64,000 nt of DNA from RGIG4608 sp045651165 (lineage in GTDB: Bacteria > Bacillota > Clostridia > Oscillospirales > CAG-272). The position numbers and the translations under genes are program-made. Shown here in pieces: positions 51,025 to 60,336 of the stretch. The stretch covers positions 4,242 through 68,241 of the forward strand of contig JAZRRX010000056.1 in the NCBI GenBank assembly GCA_045651165.1, in the 5' to 3' direction. How positions within the stretch are numbered: position 1 is the first letter of the stretch; every line of letters begins with the position of its first letter. Under the pieces are notes generated by a model. The model was given only the letters and a program-made list of their open reading frames with translations, did no database searches and was not told where the DNA came from.

Positions 51025-52607
51025 CTAAATTATTGATAAGTAATATCAAGATTAGCTTGGAAGATAGTGAAACAAGTGCAATAGTCCGCGCAAAAAAGAT
51101 TTTGAGTAGAGAAAAAATAAATATTAATGATTTTGAATTTTCTATTTTTAAAAAATCGATTGACGCCAGGGATAAAAATCATATATTGCTTGTATATACT
51201 GTTTTAGCTACTTCATTATTTGATGTTGAAATTCCTACGACTTCCAATATTAGAGTGTTTGATGATGCTAATATTGATTTGCAATATGGCAATGAATGTC
51301 TTTGTGGAAGACCTTTGATAGTTGGAATGGGGCCTGCAGGCATGTTTTGTGCTTTAATGTTGGCTGAAAATGGATATAATCCCATAATAATAGATCGTGG
51401 TGATTGTGTCGCTGACAGAACTCGAGCATTGGAAAAATTTATCACAGCAGGACAACTTGATACAGAATCCAATGTTCAGTTTGGTGCTGGAGGTGCAGGA
51501 ACCTTCTCTGATGGCAAACTTACCACAAGAATTAATGATAGCATGTGTAATTATGTGCTTTCACGCTTTGTTGAGTTTGGTGCGCCAAAAGAGATATTGA
51601 CCAAAGCAAAACCACATATAGGAACTGATATTTTAACATCAGTGGTAGAAAATATTCTAACAAAAATTGAACATTTGGGTGGCACAGTCATATATAGATG
51701 CAGAATGGATGATATCAATTCTGCATCAGATTATATAGAAGCTATAACTACTAAGGGCGCATTCAAGACCAATGCATTGGTCTTGGCTCTTGGACATAGT
51801 GCGAGAGACACATATAGAATGTTGCTTTCACACAATCTTGTGGTTGAACCTAAGCCGTATTCTATTGGAGTTCGTGTTGAGCATTTACAGAAAGATATTG
51901 ATAATGCTCTTTATGGAAAATACGCGGGACATCCCAAACTTAATGTTGGCGAATATAACCTTTCTGACACAAATGGAAGAGGAGTTTATACGTTTTGTAT
52001 GTGCCCTGGTGGTGAGGTAGTACCTGCTACTTCAATGGAAAACGGAGTTTGTGTTAATGGTATGAGTAAGTTTGCTCGTGATGGAATTAATGCAAACTGT
52101 GCGGTCAACGTTTCTGTTAACAGAGATGATTACGGGAACACTCCATACAAAGCAATTGAATTCCAAGAAGCACTTGAAAAAAGAGCTTTTGTTGCTGGTG
52201 GAGGAAAATATTATGCACCAATTCAACTTATGGGTGATTTCCTTGAAGATAGAGCAGAGAATCTCCCTTCCAGAATTTTGCCAACATATGCAGGTGGTTC
52301 AAGAACAACTGTAACAAATCTCTCCGATATTTTACCCAAGTTTGTTAGTGAAAGATTAAAAGAAGGCTTTCTTTCTTTTGATAGAAAAATAAAGGGTTTT
52401 GCTGTTGCGGATGCTGTGTTAACTGGTGTTGAAACACGTACATCTGCTCCAGTACGTATTATGAGAAGCGAAAAATTGACTTCAATATCAGAACCATATA
52501 TTTATCCTTGTGGAGAAGGTGCTGGTTATGCAGGAGGTATTATGAGCTCTGCAGTTGATGGTATTAAGGTCGCAATTGAAATTATGAAAAAATATAAACC
52601 CGAGTAA
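51021..52607 (+). CDS. COG2509-type FAD-dependent dehydrogenase of unknown substrate
   Basis: This is a flavoprotein of 528 residues. The N-terminal 80 residues form a small alpha-beta domain typical of COG2509 proteins (ISNIKISLEDSETSAIVRAKKILSREKI). The FAD-binding Rossmann motif is LIVGMGPAGMFCALMLAENGYNPIIIDRG, and NVQFGAGGAGTFSDGKLTTRI and PCGEGAGYAGGIMSSAVDGIKVA are family signatures. It is related to HI0933/thioredoxin-reductase-like flavoproteins. The substrate is not known. Four-base overlap with the cdaR-like gene puts it in the c-di-AMP operon; whether this is functional or just chance is open. Confidence 0.8.
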   Translation: MTKLLISNIKISLEDSETSAIVRAKKILSREKININDFEFSIFKKSIDARDKNHILLVYTVLATSLFDVEIPTTSNIRVFDDANIDLQYGNECLCGRPLIVGMGPAGMFCALMLAENGYNPIIIDRGDCVADRTRALEKFITAGQLDTESNVQFGAGGAGTFSDGKLTTRINDSMCNYVLSRFVEFGAPKEILTKAKPHIGTDILTSVVENILTKIEHLGGTVIYRCRMDDINSASDYIEAITTKGAFKTNALVLALGHSARDTYRMLLSHNLVVEPKPYSIGVRVEHLQKDIDNALYGKYAGHPKLNVGEYNLSDTNGRGVYTFCMCPGGEVVPATSMENGVCVNGMSKFARDGINANCAVNVSVNRDDYGNTPYKAIEFQEALEKRAFVAGGGKYYAPIQLMGDFLEDRAENLPSRILPTYAGGSRTTVTNLSDILPKFVSERLKEGFLSFDRKIKGFAVADAVLTGVETRTSAPVRIMRSEKLTSISEPYIYPCGEGAGYAGGIMSSAVDGIKVAIEIMKKYKPE

Positions 52608-52631
52608 ATTATGTTTTAAGGAGGTGCGCAA

Positions 52632-54845
52632 ATGAATGCTAAAAAGACTGTTTGGTCATCTAAGTTTGTTGAAACTGAAGAAGCCAAATTTGCCGTAGCT
52701 GATATTGCAAATAAAAATAAAATATCTGAAATTTGCGCTTCCTTGCTTTATAATCGCGGATATAAGAATGCAGATGAAGCAACAAAATTTCTAACTTTCA
52801 ATGACGTGGTTATGTATTCTCCGCTGTTGTTAAAAGATGTGGAGAAAGCAGTTGAACGTATTCAATTAGCATTGAAGAATAACGAAAGAATTGTTATTTA
52901 CGGTGATTATGATGTCGACGGCGTAACATCTGTAACGATGCTTTATACATATCTTAAAAATCTTGGTGCTCAAGTGAGTTACTATATCCCCGATCGTATC
53001 GGTGAAGGATATGGTTTGTCAGTTAATGCAATTCAACTTCTTTCATCGTATAACGTGTCTTTAATTATTACAGTTGATACAGGTGTAACTGCGGTTAATG
53101 AGGTTGTGTATGCATCTTCTCTTGGCATAGATGTTATAGTAACAGACCACCATGAATGCCAACCCGTATTGCCCGATGCGGTTGCTGTTATTAATCCTCA
53201 CAGAAGTGATTGTAATTATCCATTTAAATCATTGGCTGGAGTAGGAGTTATTTTCAAGGTTATCTGTGCCTTTGAAATTTTGAACTTTTATGGGCGCGAA
53301 AGAGAAGCCGAGGCGGTTAAGTCTATTTATTATAGATTTGCTGATCTTGCGGCAATTGGAACAATTGCAGACGTAATGCCAATCACTGATGAAAATAGAA
53401 TTATCGTTAAATTTGGATTGGCAATGCTTGAAAATACCGAAAGAATTGGTTTAAAAGCTCTTATGGAAGCAGCAAATTTAGGAGCAAATCCTAACGTTAG
53501 ACCTGTTGTTGAAAATCAATCTAAACGAGCTAAACCCAGAAAAATAAATTCTACATATATTGGTTTTACAATAGCTCCTCGTATTAATGCTGCGGGAAGA
53601 ATAAGTAGTGCCACGAAGGCAGTGGAACTTTTATTGGCTGATGATAAAGATACTGCTGAAAGATTAGCATATGAACTTTGTGAAATCAATTATAGAAGAC
53701 AAATTGAAGAAAATAAGATTGCCGAAGAGGCATATAAGAAAATAGAGAAAGAGCTTGATGTTAATTATCAAAAAGTTATCGTTGTCAGTGATGACGAGTG
53801 GCTTCAGGGAGTAATAGGCATAGTTTCTTCTAAAATCACTGATAAATTTGGCTTGCCCTCTATTTTAATATCTTTTGAAGGTGCATCCGATGGAATTCAA
53901 AGTGAATTGGATGTAGGAAAGGGTTCAGGACGAAGCATTAAAGGATTCAATCTCGTTGAAGCACTGTCTGATTCACAAGAATTACTTGTGAAGTTTGGTG
54001 GACATGAATTGGCCGCAGGGTTGTCTATAAGAAGAAAAGATATTGAAGCTTTTCGTCAAAAAATAAATAATTACGCTGATAAAATGATGTCCGAAGAAGA
54101 CTTGTATTTTAAAATTGAAGCAGATAGAGAACTGAATATTCAGGATATGTCAATGGATCTTGTAAAAGAAATTTCCTTGTTAGAGCCTTTTGGCAACATG
54201 AATCCTGCTCCCAATTTTATTATTAAAGGACTTAAAGTTCAGCGAGCATCACTTATAGGAACAGGAAATCATTCAAAATTCATCTTTGAAAAAGATGGAC
54301 AAACTATCAATGCAGTTATGTTTCAAAAATCATATCTCAATCTTAATATCAATGAGAATGATATGGTTGATGTTTTGTTCACACTTGACATTAATAAATT
54401 TAACAACGTTGAAAGTTTGCAAATGATAATTCAGGATATAAGACATTCAGAAGAATATTTGGAATATTTTTCAAATGAGATTTCACTTTATCGTTCAATC
54501 AAAAATGGCTATAAATATTATGAGAATGATAAGATAATACCTACGCGAGATGATTTTGTATCTGTTTATTCATTATTAAGAAGTGAATATAGAACAGGCA
54601 ATGATATGATGAGAGAAATAGAAATATATCATAAGTTATCTCGAATGAAGGATGTTGACATTAGACTAGCAAAACTCAAAATTATTTTAGACATAATGAA
54701 TGAGTTGAACATTTGTGCTATTGAAGAAGTCAGTCCTGGTATTTATCAATACGAAATTTACTTTAATTCCGAAAAAACCAATATAGAAAAATCTTCTATA
54801 TTGAGAAAAATAAAAAATCAATGTATTAAGGATAATGGAGATTAA
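52632..54845 (+). CDS. recJ: Single-stranded-DNA-specific exonuclease RecJ
   Basis: RecJ degrades single-stranded DNA 5' to 3' in recombination and repair. The protein has 737 residues. The DHH domain contains IVIYGDYDVDGVTSVTML (motif I), the TDHHECQP motif (DHH), GVIFKVICAFE and DLAAIGTIADVMP. The DHHA1 domain has LLVKFGGHELAAGLSI (GGH). An OB-type domain follows, and about 170 C-terminal residues of a helical extension common in Firmicutes. The start is ATG 52632 after AGGAGG. The relA-type gene follows by one base. Confidence 0.95.
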   Translation: MNAKKTVWSSKFVETEEAKFAVADIANKNKISEICASLLYNRGYKNADEATKFLTFNDVVMYSPLLLKDVEKAVERIQLALKNNERIVIYGDYDVDGVTSVTMLYTYLKNLGAQVSYYIPDRIGEGYGLSVNAIQLLSSYNVSLIITVDTGVTAVNEVVYASSLGIDVIVTDHHECQPVLPDAVAVINPHRSDCNYPFKSLAGVGVIFKVICAFEILNFYGREREAEAVKSIYYRFADLAAIGTIADVMPITDENRIIVKFGLAMLENTERIGLKALMEAANLGANPNVRPVVENQSKRAKPRKINSTYIGFTIAPRINAAGRISSATKAVELLLADDKDTAERLAYELCEINYRRQIEENKIAEEAYKKIEKELDVNYQKVIVVSDDEWLQGVIGIVSSKITDKFGLPSILISFEGASDGIQSELDVGKGSGRSIKGFNLVEALSDSQELLVKFGGHELAAGLSIRRKDIEAFRQKINNYADKMMSEEDLYFKIEADRELNIQDMSMDLVKEISLLEPFGNMNPAPNFIIKGLKVQRASLIGTGNHSKFIFEKDGQTINAVMFQKSYLNLNINENDMVDVLFTLDINKFNNVESLQMIIQDIRHSEEYLEYFSNEISLYRSIKNGYKYYENDKIIPTRDDFVSVYSLLRSEYRTGNDMMREIEIYHKLSRMKDVDIRLAKLKIILDIMNELNICAIEEVSPGIYQYEIYFNSEKTNIEKSSILRKIKNQCIKDNGD

Positions 54846-54846
54846 T

Positions 54847-57054
54847 ATGTCCACTTCGCATAATGATATCAACAAACTGATTACCATGCTTAAGGCAACG
54901 GGTAAAAAATATGATATCGAAAAAATAGAACAAGCATATGAATACGCGCGTATTCTTCATGAAGGACAATTTAGAGCTAGTGGAGAAGCGTATATATCCC
55001 ATCCTATTGCTGTTGCAGAGATAGTTGCAGGACTTGAACTGGATACCGACTCAATTTGTGCTGCGTTATTACACGATACGGTAGAGGATTGTGCTGAAAA
55101 AACTAATTTAAAAGAAATAGAAAAGCTCTTTGGTGAAGATGTAGCTATGCTTGTTGACGGATTAACAAAGATAGTTACTCTTAAAGTCGAAGATAAGGAA
55201 GAAGCACATATTGAAACACTTAGAAAAATGCTTCTTGCAATGTCTAAAGACGTAAGAGTTATATTTATCAAGCTTTGCGACCGTCTTCACAATATGAGAA
55301 CGCTTGATGCAAAACCTGATGCCAAGAGAAGAATTACTGCTCTTGAAACTATGCAGGTATATGCGCCCTTGGCTCACCGTCTCGGTATGCAGAAAATCAA
55401 GCAGGAGCTTGAAAATCTTGGCTTGAAGTATATTGACCCCATTGGCTATGATGAGGTTAAAATCAATATTGAAAGAAAATACGGTCAAAGTTTACATTTC
55501 ATTGAGGACGTGCGTTTGTTAGTAGATAACAAGCTCAGAGAAAATAATATTAAGTTTACTCTTGAGGGACGTATCAAAACAGTTTATAGTATATACAAGA
55601 AAATGTATAACCAAAATAAGAGCTTCGATGAGATATTTGACTTTTATGCTTTGCGTATAATCGTTGACTCCGAGCTTGATTGTTATACGGCTCTTGGTCT
55701 TATTCATGAAATGTTCAATTCCGTTCCTGGTAGATTTAAGGATTATATTTCCACACCTAAACCTAATATGTATCGTTCACTTCATACAACGGTTATTGGT
55801 AAATATGGTATTCCTTTTGAGGTTCAGATAAGAACTTGGGAGATGCATCATATAGCTGAATACGGTGTGGCTGCCCATTGGAAATATAAGTCGGGTGAAA
55901 AGTCTAAAGAAGAAATTGATAAGAAGCTTGAGTGGATTTCAAGACTTCTTGAAACAGAGGATGAAACCAGAGACCCTGAAGAGTTTATGCAAGCTCTCAA
56001 GATTGATATCTTCCGCGACGAAACATTCGTGTTTACTCCCAAGGGAGATGTTATGGCGCTTCCGCAAGGTGCTACTGTAATCGACTTTGCTTATGCAATC
56101 CACAGTGCCGTGGGCAATAAGATGATTGGTGCAAAGATAAACGGTATGATTGTTCCGATTGACCGTGTTTTGCAAAATGGTGAAATTGTTGAGATACTCA
56201 CATCTTCTGCATCAAAAGGACCAAGCAGAGACTGGCTTAAAATAGTTGCAACCAGTGATGCTAAAAATAGAATTCGTCAGTGGTTCAAAAAAGAAAAAAG
56301 AGCAGACAATATTATTCTTGGACGCTCAATGATAGAGGGAGAAATCAAAAAAGCGGGATTTGTTGTAAATGAAGCAACAAGAACCGAAGCAGTTGAAAAC
56401 GTTGCAATAAGAAATGGCTTTGCAACTGCAGATGACCTCTATAATACTATAGGATATGGTGGTTTGCCGATTTCCAAAGTGCGCAACAAAATTGTTGATG
56501 AAGTTGCAAAAATGGTTGCACCCGTTGAGGTTGCCCCTGTTGTTACTGAAGAAAATATGGTAACCACAAAACCCAAGAAAATTAAATCTAACAGTGGAAT
56601 TATAGTCGATGGCGAAAGTGGATGTAGCGTTAAATTTGCAAAATGTTGCAATCCATTGCCAGGTGATAAAGTTGTTGGATTTATTACAAAGGGATATGGA
56701 ATATCTATTCATAAATGCGACTGTCCTAACGTAATCAATGGTCAGAAAAATCCTGATTATGCTGAACGTTGGGTTACTGCATCTTGGGATGAGGATTCCC
56801 ATTCAAAGAGAAGCTTGTTTGAAGCTAATCTTCAAATTCGAGTTGACGATAGAATTGGTATGCTTGCAGATATTTCTGTAGCACTGGCTGATATGAGAGT
56901 TGATATTCTTCAAATCAATGTGCAAACTTCATCAGGTGGATCACTCGTTACTCTTAAGGTTGGTTGCAAGAATACTGAGCACTATGATTCTATTGTGTCG
57001 AGATTGCGTTCCATTCCCGGAATTTATGATGTTTATCGAGGATTTTTTAATTAA
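54847..57054 (+). CDS. Bifunctional (p)ppGpp synthetase/hydrolase (RelA/SpoT, Rel)
   Basis: Rel makes and degrades the alarmone (p)ppGpp in the stringent response. The protein has 735 residues. The hydrolase HD domain (SHPIAVAEIVAGLELDTDSICAALLHDTVED) retains the HD and ED metal residues. The synthetase domain has GRFKDYISTPKPNMYRSLHTTVIG and FEVQIRTWEMHHIAEYG. TGS (about 385-445), a conserved Cys region (CNPLPGDKVVGFITKGYGISIHKCDCPN) and ACT (about 660-735) follow. Both activities should be present. The start ATG 54847 follows GGAG and lies one base after recJ; an ATG 12 bases earlier overlaps recJ and has no Shine-Dalgarno. Confidence 0.95.
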   Translation: MSTSHNDINKLITMLKATGKKYDIEKIEQAYEYARILHEGQFRASGEAYISHPIAVAEIVAGLELDTDSICAALLHDTVEDCAEKTNLKEIEKLFGEDVAMLVDGLTKIVTLKVEDKEEAHIETLRKMLLAMSKDVRVIFIKLCDRLHNMRTLDAKPDAKRRITALETMQVYAPLAHRLGMQKIKQELENLGLKYIDPIGYDEVKINIERKYGQSLHFIEDVRLLVDNKLRENNIKFTLEGRIKTVYSIYKKMYNQNKSFDEIFDFYALRIIVDSELDCYTALGLIHEMFNSVPGRFKDYISTPKPNMYRSLHTTVIGKYGIPFEVQIRTWEMHHIAEYGVAAHWKYKSGEKSKEEIDKKLEWISRLLETEDETRDPEEFMQALKIDIFRDETFVFTPKGDVMALPQGATVIDFAYAIHSAVGNKMIGAKINGMIVPIDRVLQNGEIVEILTSSASKGPSRDWLKIVATSDAKNRIRQWFKKEKRADNIILGRSMIEGEIKKAGFVVNEATRTEAVENVAIRNGFATADDLYNTIGYGGLPISKVRNKIVDEVAKMVAPVEVAPVVTEENMVTTKPKKIKSNSGIIVDGESGCSVKFAKCCNPLPGDKVVGFITKGYGISIHKCDCPNVINGQKNPDYAERWVTASWDEDSHSKRSLFEANLQIRVDDRIGMLADISVALADMRVDILQINVQTSSGGSLVTLKVGCKNTEHYDSIVSRLRSIPGIYDVYRGFFN

Positions 57055-57065
57055 GAGGTTTATTT

Positions 57066-57515
57066 ATGATTGCTGTTATTCAAAGAGTTCAAAACTCTAG
57101 CGTATCAATAGATGGAAAAGTTAACGGAGAATGCTCCAACGGACTTATGATCCTTTTAGGTGTTGCTAAGGGAGATACAGAAGAAGATGCAAGATTGCTT
57201 GCTACCAAAATAGCCAAATTGAGAATATTTTGTGATGAAAATGACAAAATGAATCTTTCCATTAAGGACGTTGATGGCGAAGTACTTGTTGTATCCCAAT
57301 TTACTTTGCTTGCCAATTATAAGAAGGGCAATAGACCGGATTATTTTGGCGCTGCAGAGCCTAGTGTGGCAATTCCTTTATACGAATACTTTGTAGAATT
57401 AATGCGTTCAGAGGTAAAACATGTCGGAACAGGCATTTTTGGAGCAGATATGAAAGTAAGTATATTGAATGATGGACCAGTTACTATTGTAATGGATAGC
57501 AATCAACTTAAATAA
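57066..57515 (+). CDS. dtd: D-aminoacyl-tRNA deacylase
   Basis: DTD removes D-amino acids (and Gly from tRNA-Ala) from mischarged tRNAs. The protein has 149 residues. Conserved motifs are SQFTLLANYKKGNRPDYFGAA (SQFTL) and LNDGPVTIVMD with the cis-Gly-Pro of the active site. The order rel-dtd-hemZ is common in clostridia; the MBL-fold gene that often sits between dtd and hemZ is missing. The start ATG 57066 lies 11 bases after rel and follows AAGAGG. Confidence 0.95.
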   Translation: MIAVIQRVQNSSVSIDGKVNGECSNGLMILLGVAKGDTEEDARLLATKIAKLRIFCDENDKMNLSIKDVDGEVLVVSQFTLLANYKKGNRPDYFGAAEPSVAIPLYEYFVELMRSEVKHVGTGIFGADMKVSILNDGPVTIVMDSNQLK

Positions 57516-57529
57516 TTAGGAGAAGTTAA

Positions 57530-59014
57530 ATGAAATTAACAGTAAAAGGAGATATCAATGCGTTTTATGTTCAAACATTATGCATGATATTCTTTCCTGG
57601 AGAAAAATTTTCACAAGATCAAGAAATAACTGAAGATGTTCCTGTTATGGAGGTTTTGGTTATTAATAGTGATACAGGTTCTTATGCCAAAGCAACTCTT
57701 ACTTTTCAAGGGAAGTCTGCTATGGCAGAAAAAACGGTGGACTTTGCGCCTGAAGTAACCAAGCAAAGAACTGCTAAAATTGCTGCGGGTAATGTTGTTC
57801 TTGCCGTTGGAAGTGAAATTCTTGGATATAGACCATCTTGGGGAATGTTGACTGGTGTTAGACCATCTAAAGTTGCCATGGAGATGCTTTTAAATGGAAA
57901 TACTAAGGCTAAAACGAGAAAAATACTCAACAATGATTATTTTGTTATTCCTAAAAAAGCAGCATTGGCTACGGATATCGCACGTAGAGAACAAAAGTTA
58001 ATGGGCAATCCGAATATTCGTGATTGTAGTATTTATGTATCTATTCCTTTTTGTCCTTCACGTTGCTCATATTGTTCATTTGTATCTTATACTACGCCCA
58101 AGCTTCTTTCATTGATACCTGCTTATCTTGATAAGCTTTGCGATGAGCTTTCTGTTTTGCTTGATACAGTTAATGAGCTCAAATTGAATCTTAAAACTAT
58201 ATATATTGGTGGTGGAACACCTACAATCCTTACTGAAACTCAATTAGAAAAGCTCCTTTCTCTTATTGATAGTAAGATAGATGTGAATTCTCTTGAAGAA
58301 TTTACATTGGAGGGTGGTCGTCCTGATACTATTACCGCTGAAAAGCTTGCTGTGGCTAAGAAATACGGAATAACGCGAGTAAGCGTTAATCCACAGTCGC
58401 TTAATGAACAAGTTATTAAGTCTATAGGAAGAAGTCATAGCATTGAAGAATTTTATCGTGCATTTGATATTGCCAAAAATTCGGGTATAAAGTGTATCAA
58501 TACTGACCTTATTGCAGGATTGCCTGGTGATAATTTCAAGTATTTCTCATCTACATTTGATAAGATAATTGCTCTTGAACCTGAAAATATAACTGTACAT
58601 ACTTTTTGTGTAAAAAAAGCTGCTGATATATTGGCTCAAAACCACAATATATATTCCATTCGTGGCGGAGATGTTGGAAAATGTGTTGATTATTCTCAGT
58701 TAAGAGCTCAAGCGGCAGGATATGTGCCTTATTATATGTATAGACAAAAAAATACTGTTGGCAATTTTGAAAACGTTGGATTTGCTCTTGAAGGTACTGA
58801 GGGTCTTTATAATATTTATATGATGGAAGAAGTCCATTCGATTCTTTCTGTTGGCGCAGGAGCTGTTACCAAGTTGGTGGAGTACTATCCAGCTAATATT
58901 GCATCTACAAAGATAATAAGACATTTTAATCCTAAATACCCTTACGAATATCTTGATAATTATAATACTTCTGCTATAATAGACGAGATAAAGAAGTTTT
59001 ATGAATTTCATTAA
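57530..59014 (+). CDS. hemZ: HemZ family radical SAM oxidoreductase
   Basis: This radical SAM protein of 494 residues belongs to the HemZ family, annotated as oxygen-independent coproporphyrinogen III dehydrogenase but in many clostridia of uncertain true role. The [4Fe-4S] cluster motif CPSRCSYC (Cys175, 179, 182) lies after a 160-residue N-terminal domain containing GMLTGVRPSKVAMEML. LKTIYIGGGTPTILTETQLEKLL and DLIAGLPGD are typical of HemN-like barrels. No other heme genes are nearby, so a heme pathway cannot be inferred from this window. The start ATG 57530 follows TTAGGAG. Confidence 0.88.
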   Translation: MKLTVKGDINAFYVQTLCMIFFPGEKFSQDQEITEDVPVMEVLVINSDTGSYAKATLTFQGKSAMAEKTVDFAPEVTKQRTAKIAAGNVVLAVGSEILGYRPSWGMLTGVRPSKVAMEMLLNGNTKAKTRKILNNDYFVIPKKAALATDIARREQKLMGNPNIRDCSIYVSIPFCPSRCSYCSFVSYTTPKLLSLIPAYLDKLCDELSVLLDTVNELKLNLKTIYIGGGTPTILTETQLEKLLSLIDSKIDVNSLEEFTLEGGRPDTITAEKLAVAKKYGITRVSVNPQSLNEQVIKSIGRSHSIEEFYRAFDIAKNSGIKCINTDLIAGLPGDNFKYFSSTFDKIIALEPENITVHTFCVKKAADILAQNHNIYSIRGGDVGKCVDYSQLRAQAAGYVPYYMYRQKNTVGNFENVGFALEGTEGLYNIYMMEEVHSILSVGAGAVTKLVEYYPANIASTKIIRHFNPKYPYEYLDNYNTSAIIDEIKKFYEFH

Positions 59015-59028
59015 TTGGGAGATAAGAT

Positions 59029-60315
59029 ATGAAGATATTATTTGAAAATATAAGACTTCCTGAGGAATATGGTTTTGCAGACGAGCATATATTTCTTTTG
59101 ACCGATGGCAATACTATTTCTTACATTGGAAGAGAAAAACCTCAAGATTTTGACAAAAAGATTGAAGGAAAGGGAAATCTCTTAATACCTGGATTCTTTA
59201 ATTCACATTGCCATGTGCCGATGGTTATGTTTAGAGGTTATGGTGAAGATCTTCCTCTTTGGCGTTGGTTGAATGAGAAGATATTTCCTGCGGAAGAGCG
59301 ACTTAACAATAAAAATGTATATGTTTCTTCTAAAATAGGAATTGCCGAAATGTTGAAAAATGGTATTGTATCATTTTCTGACATGTATATGTTTGAAAAT
59401 TCGGTAGCCGAAGCGGTTGTTGAAACAGGTATTAAAGCTAACCTTTCTCGTTCTCTTGTTTCATTTGGTGATAATGCAACAATTAAGGGAGATTGGCGTT
59501 TTGCTGAAGCGACTGCTTGGATAAATCAATACCAAAATGCTAATAACGGCAGATTGAAAATGGATATGTCAATTCATGCTGAATATACAAACCAAGAAAA
59601 GTATATTAGAGAAGTTGCTGAATATACTAAGGATAATGGTTTGAGAATGCAAATTCACGCTTCTGAAAGTGAGAATGAGCATCTTGAGTGCATTAAAAAA
59701 TATGGAAAAACACCTATTGAATTTTTCTATGATACAGGTGTTCTTGCATCACCCACAACATTGGCTCATTGTGTTTACGTTACAGATAATGATATGGATA
59801 TCATCCGTGATTGTGGTGCGTATGTTTCACACAATGCGACAAGTAATTTGAAGCTTGGTAGTGGAATTGCAAGATTACCTAAAATGCTTGAAAAGGGCGT
59901 TTGTGTTTCTCTTGGCACAGATGGAGCTGCTTCAAACAACACTCTTGATATTATGCGTGAATATCAGCTTGTATCTATTTTGCACAAAGGAAATAACAGA
60001 GATGCTGAGGCAACTGTAGCTTCTCAAATTCTTGATCTTGCTACTTTCAATGGCGCAAAATCACAGGGAAGAGATGACTGTGGAAAAATCAAGGTTGGTA
60101 ATAGAGCAGACCTTGTTTTGATAGATCTTAATGCTATAAATAACAAACCTTGTTTTGATACATATTGTACACTTTCTTATAGTGCAAATTCTTCAAATGT
60201 TTTGTTGACTATGGTTGATGGTGATATTCTTTATCATAACGGTGAGTTTACTACTATCGATATAGAAAAAGCTACTTATGAATTTGATGAAATTTGCAAG
60301 CATTATTTTGATTAA
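59029..60315 (+). CDS. Amidohydrolase, probable SAH/MTA deaminase (MtaD family)
   Basis: This metal-dependent hydrolase of 428 residues belongs to the TRZ/ATZ branch, like 5'-methylthioadenosine/S-adenosylhomocysteine deaminases. The metal site includes HCHVPM (HxH), IHASESENEH (His and Glu), TLAHCVYV (His) and GTDGAASNN (Asp). PLWRWLNEKIFPAEERL is typical of MtaD. It probably removes the adenine amino group of SAH or related adenosine compounds to recycle SAM by-products. Other substrates (chlorohydrolase-like) are less likely. It sits between hemZ and the flippase gene with small gaps. Confidence 0.82.
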   Translation: MKILFENIRLPEEYGFADEHIFLLTDGNTISYIGREKPQDFDKKIEGKGNLLIPGFFNSHCHVPMVMFRGYGEDLPLWRWLNEKIFPAEERLNNKNVYVSSKIGIAEMLKNGIVSFSDMYMFENSVAEAVVETGIKANLSRSLVSFGDNATIKGDWRFAEATAWINQYQNANNGRLKMDMSIHAEYTNQEKYIREVAEYTKDNGLRMQIHASESENEHLECIKKYGKTPIEFFYDTGVLASPTTLAHCVYVTDNDMDIIRDCGAYVSHNATSNLKLGSGIARLPKMLEKGVCVSLGTDGAASNNTLDIMREYQLVSILHKGNNRDAEATVASQILDLATFNGAKSQGRDDCGKIKVGNRADLVLIDLNAINNKPCFDTYCTLSYSANSSNVLLTMVDGDILYHNGEFTTIDIEKATYEFDEICKHYFD

Positions 60316-60336
60316 AATTTAATGGAGGCGAGAACT

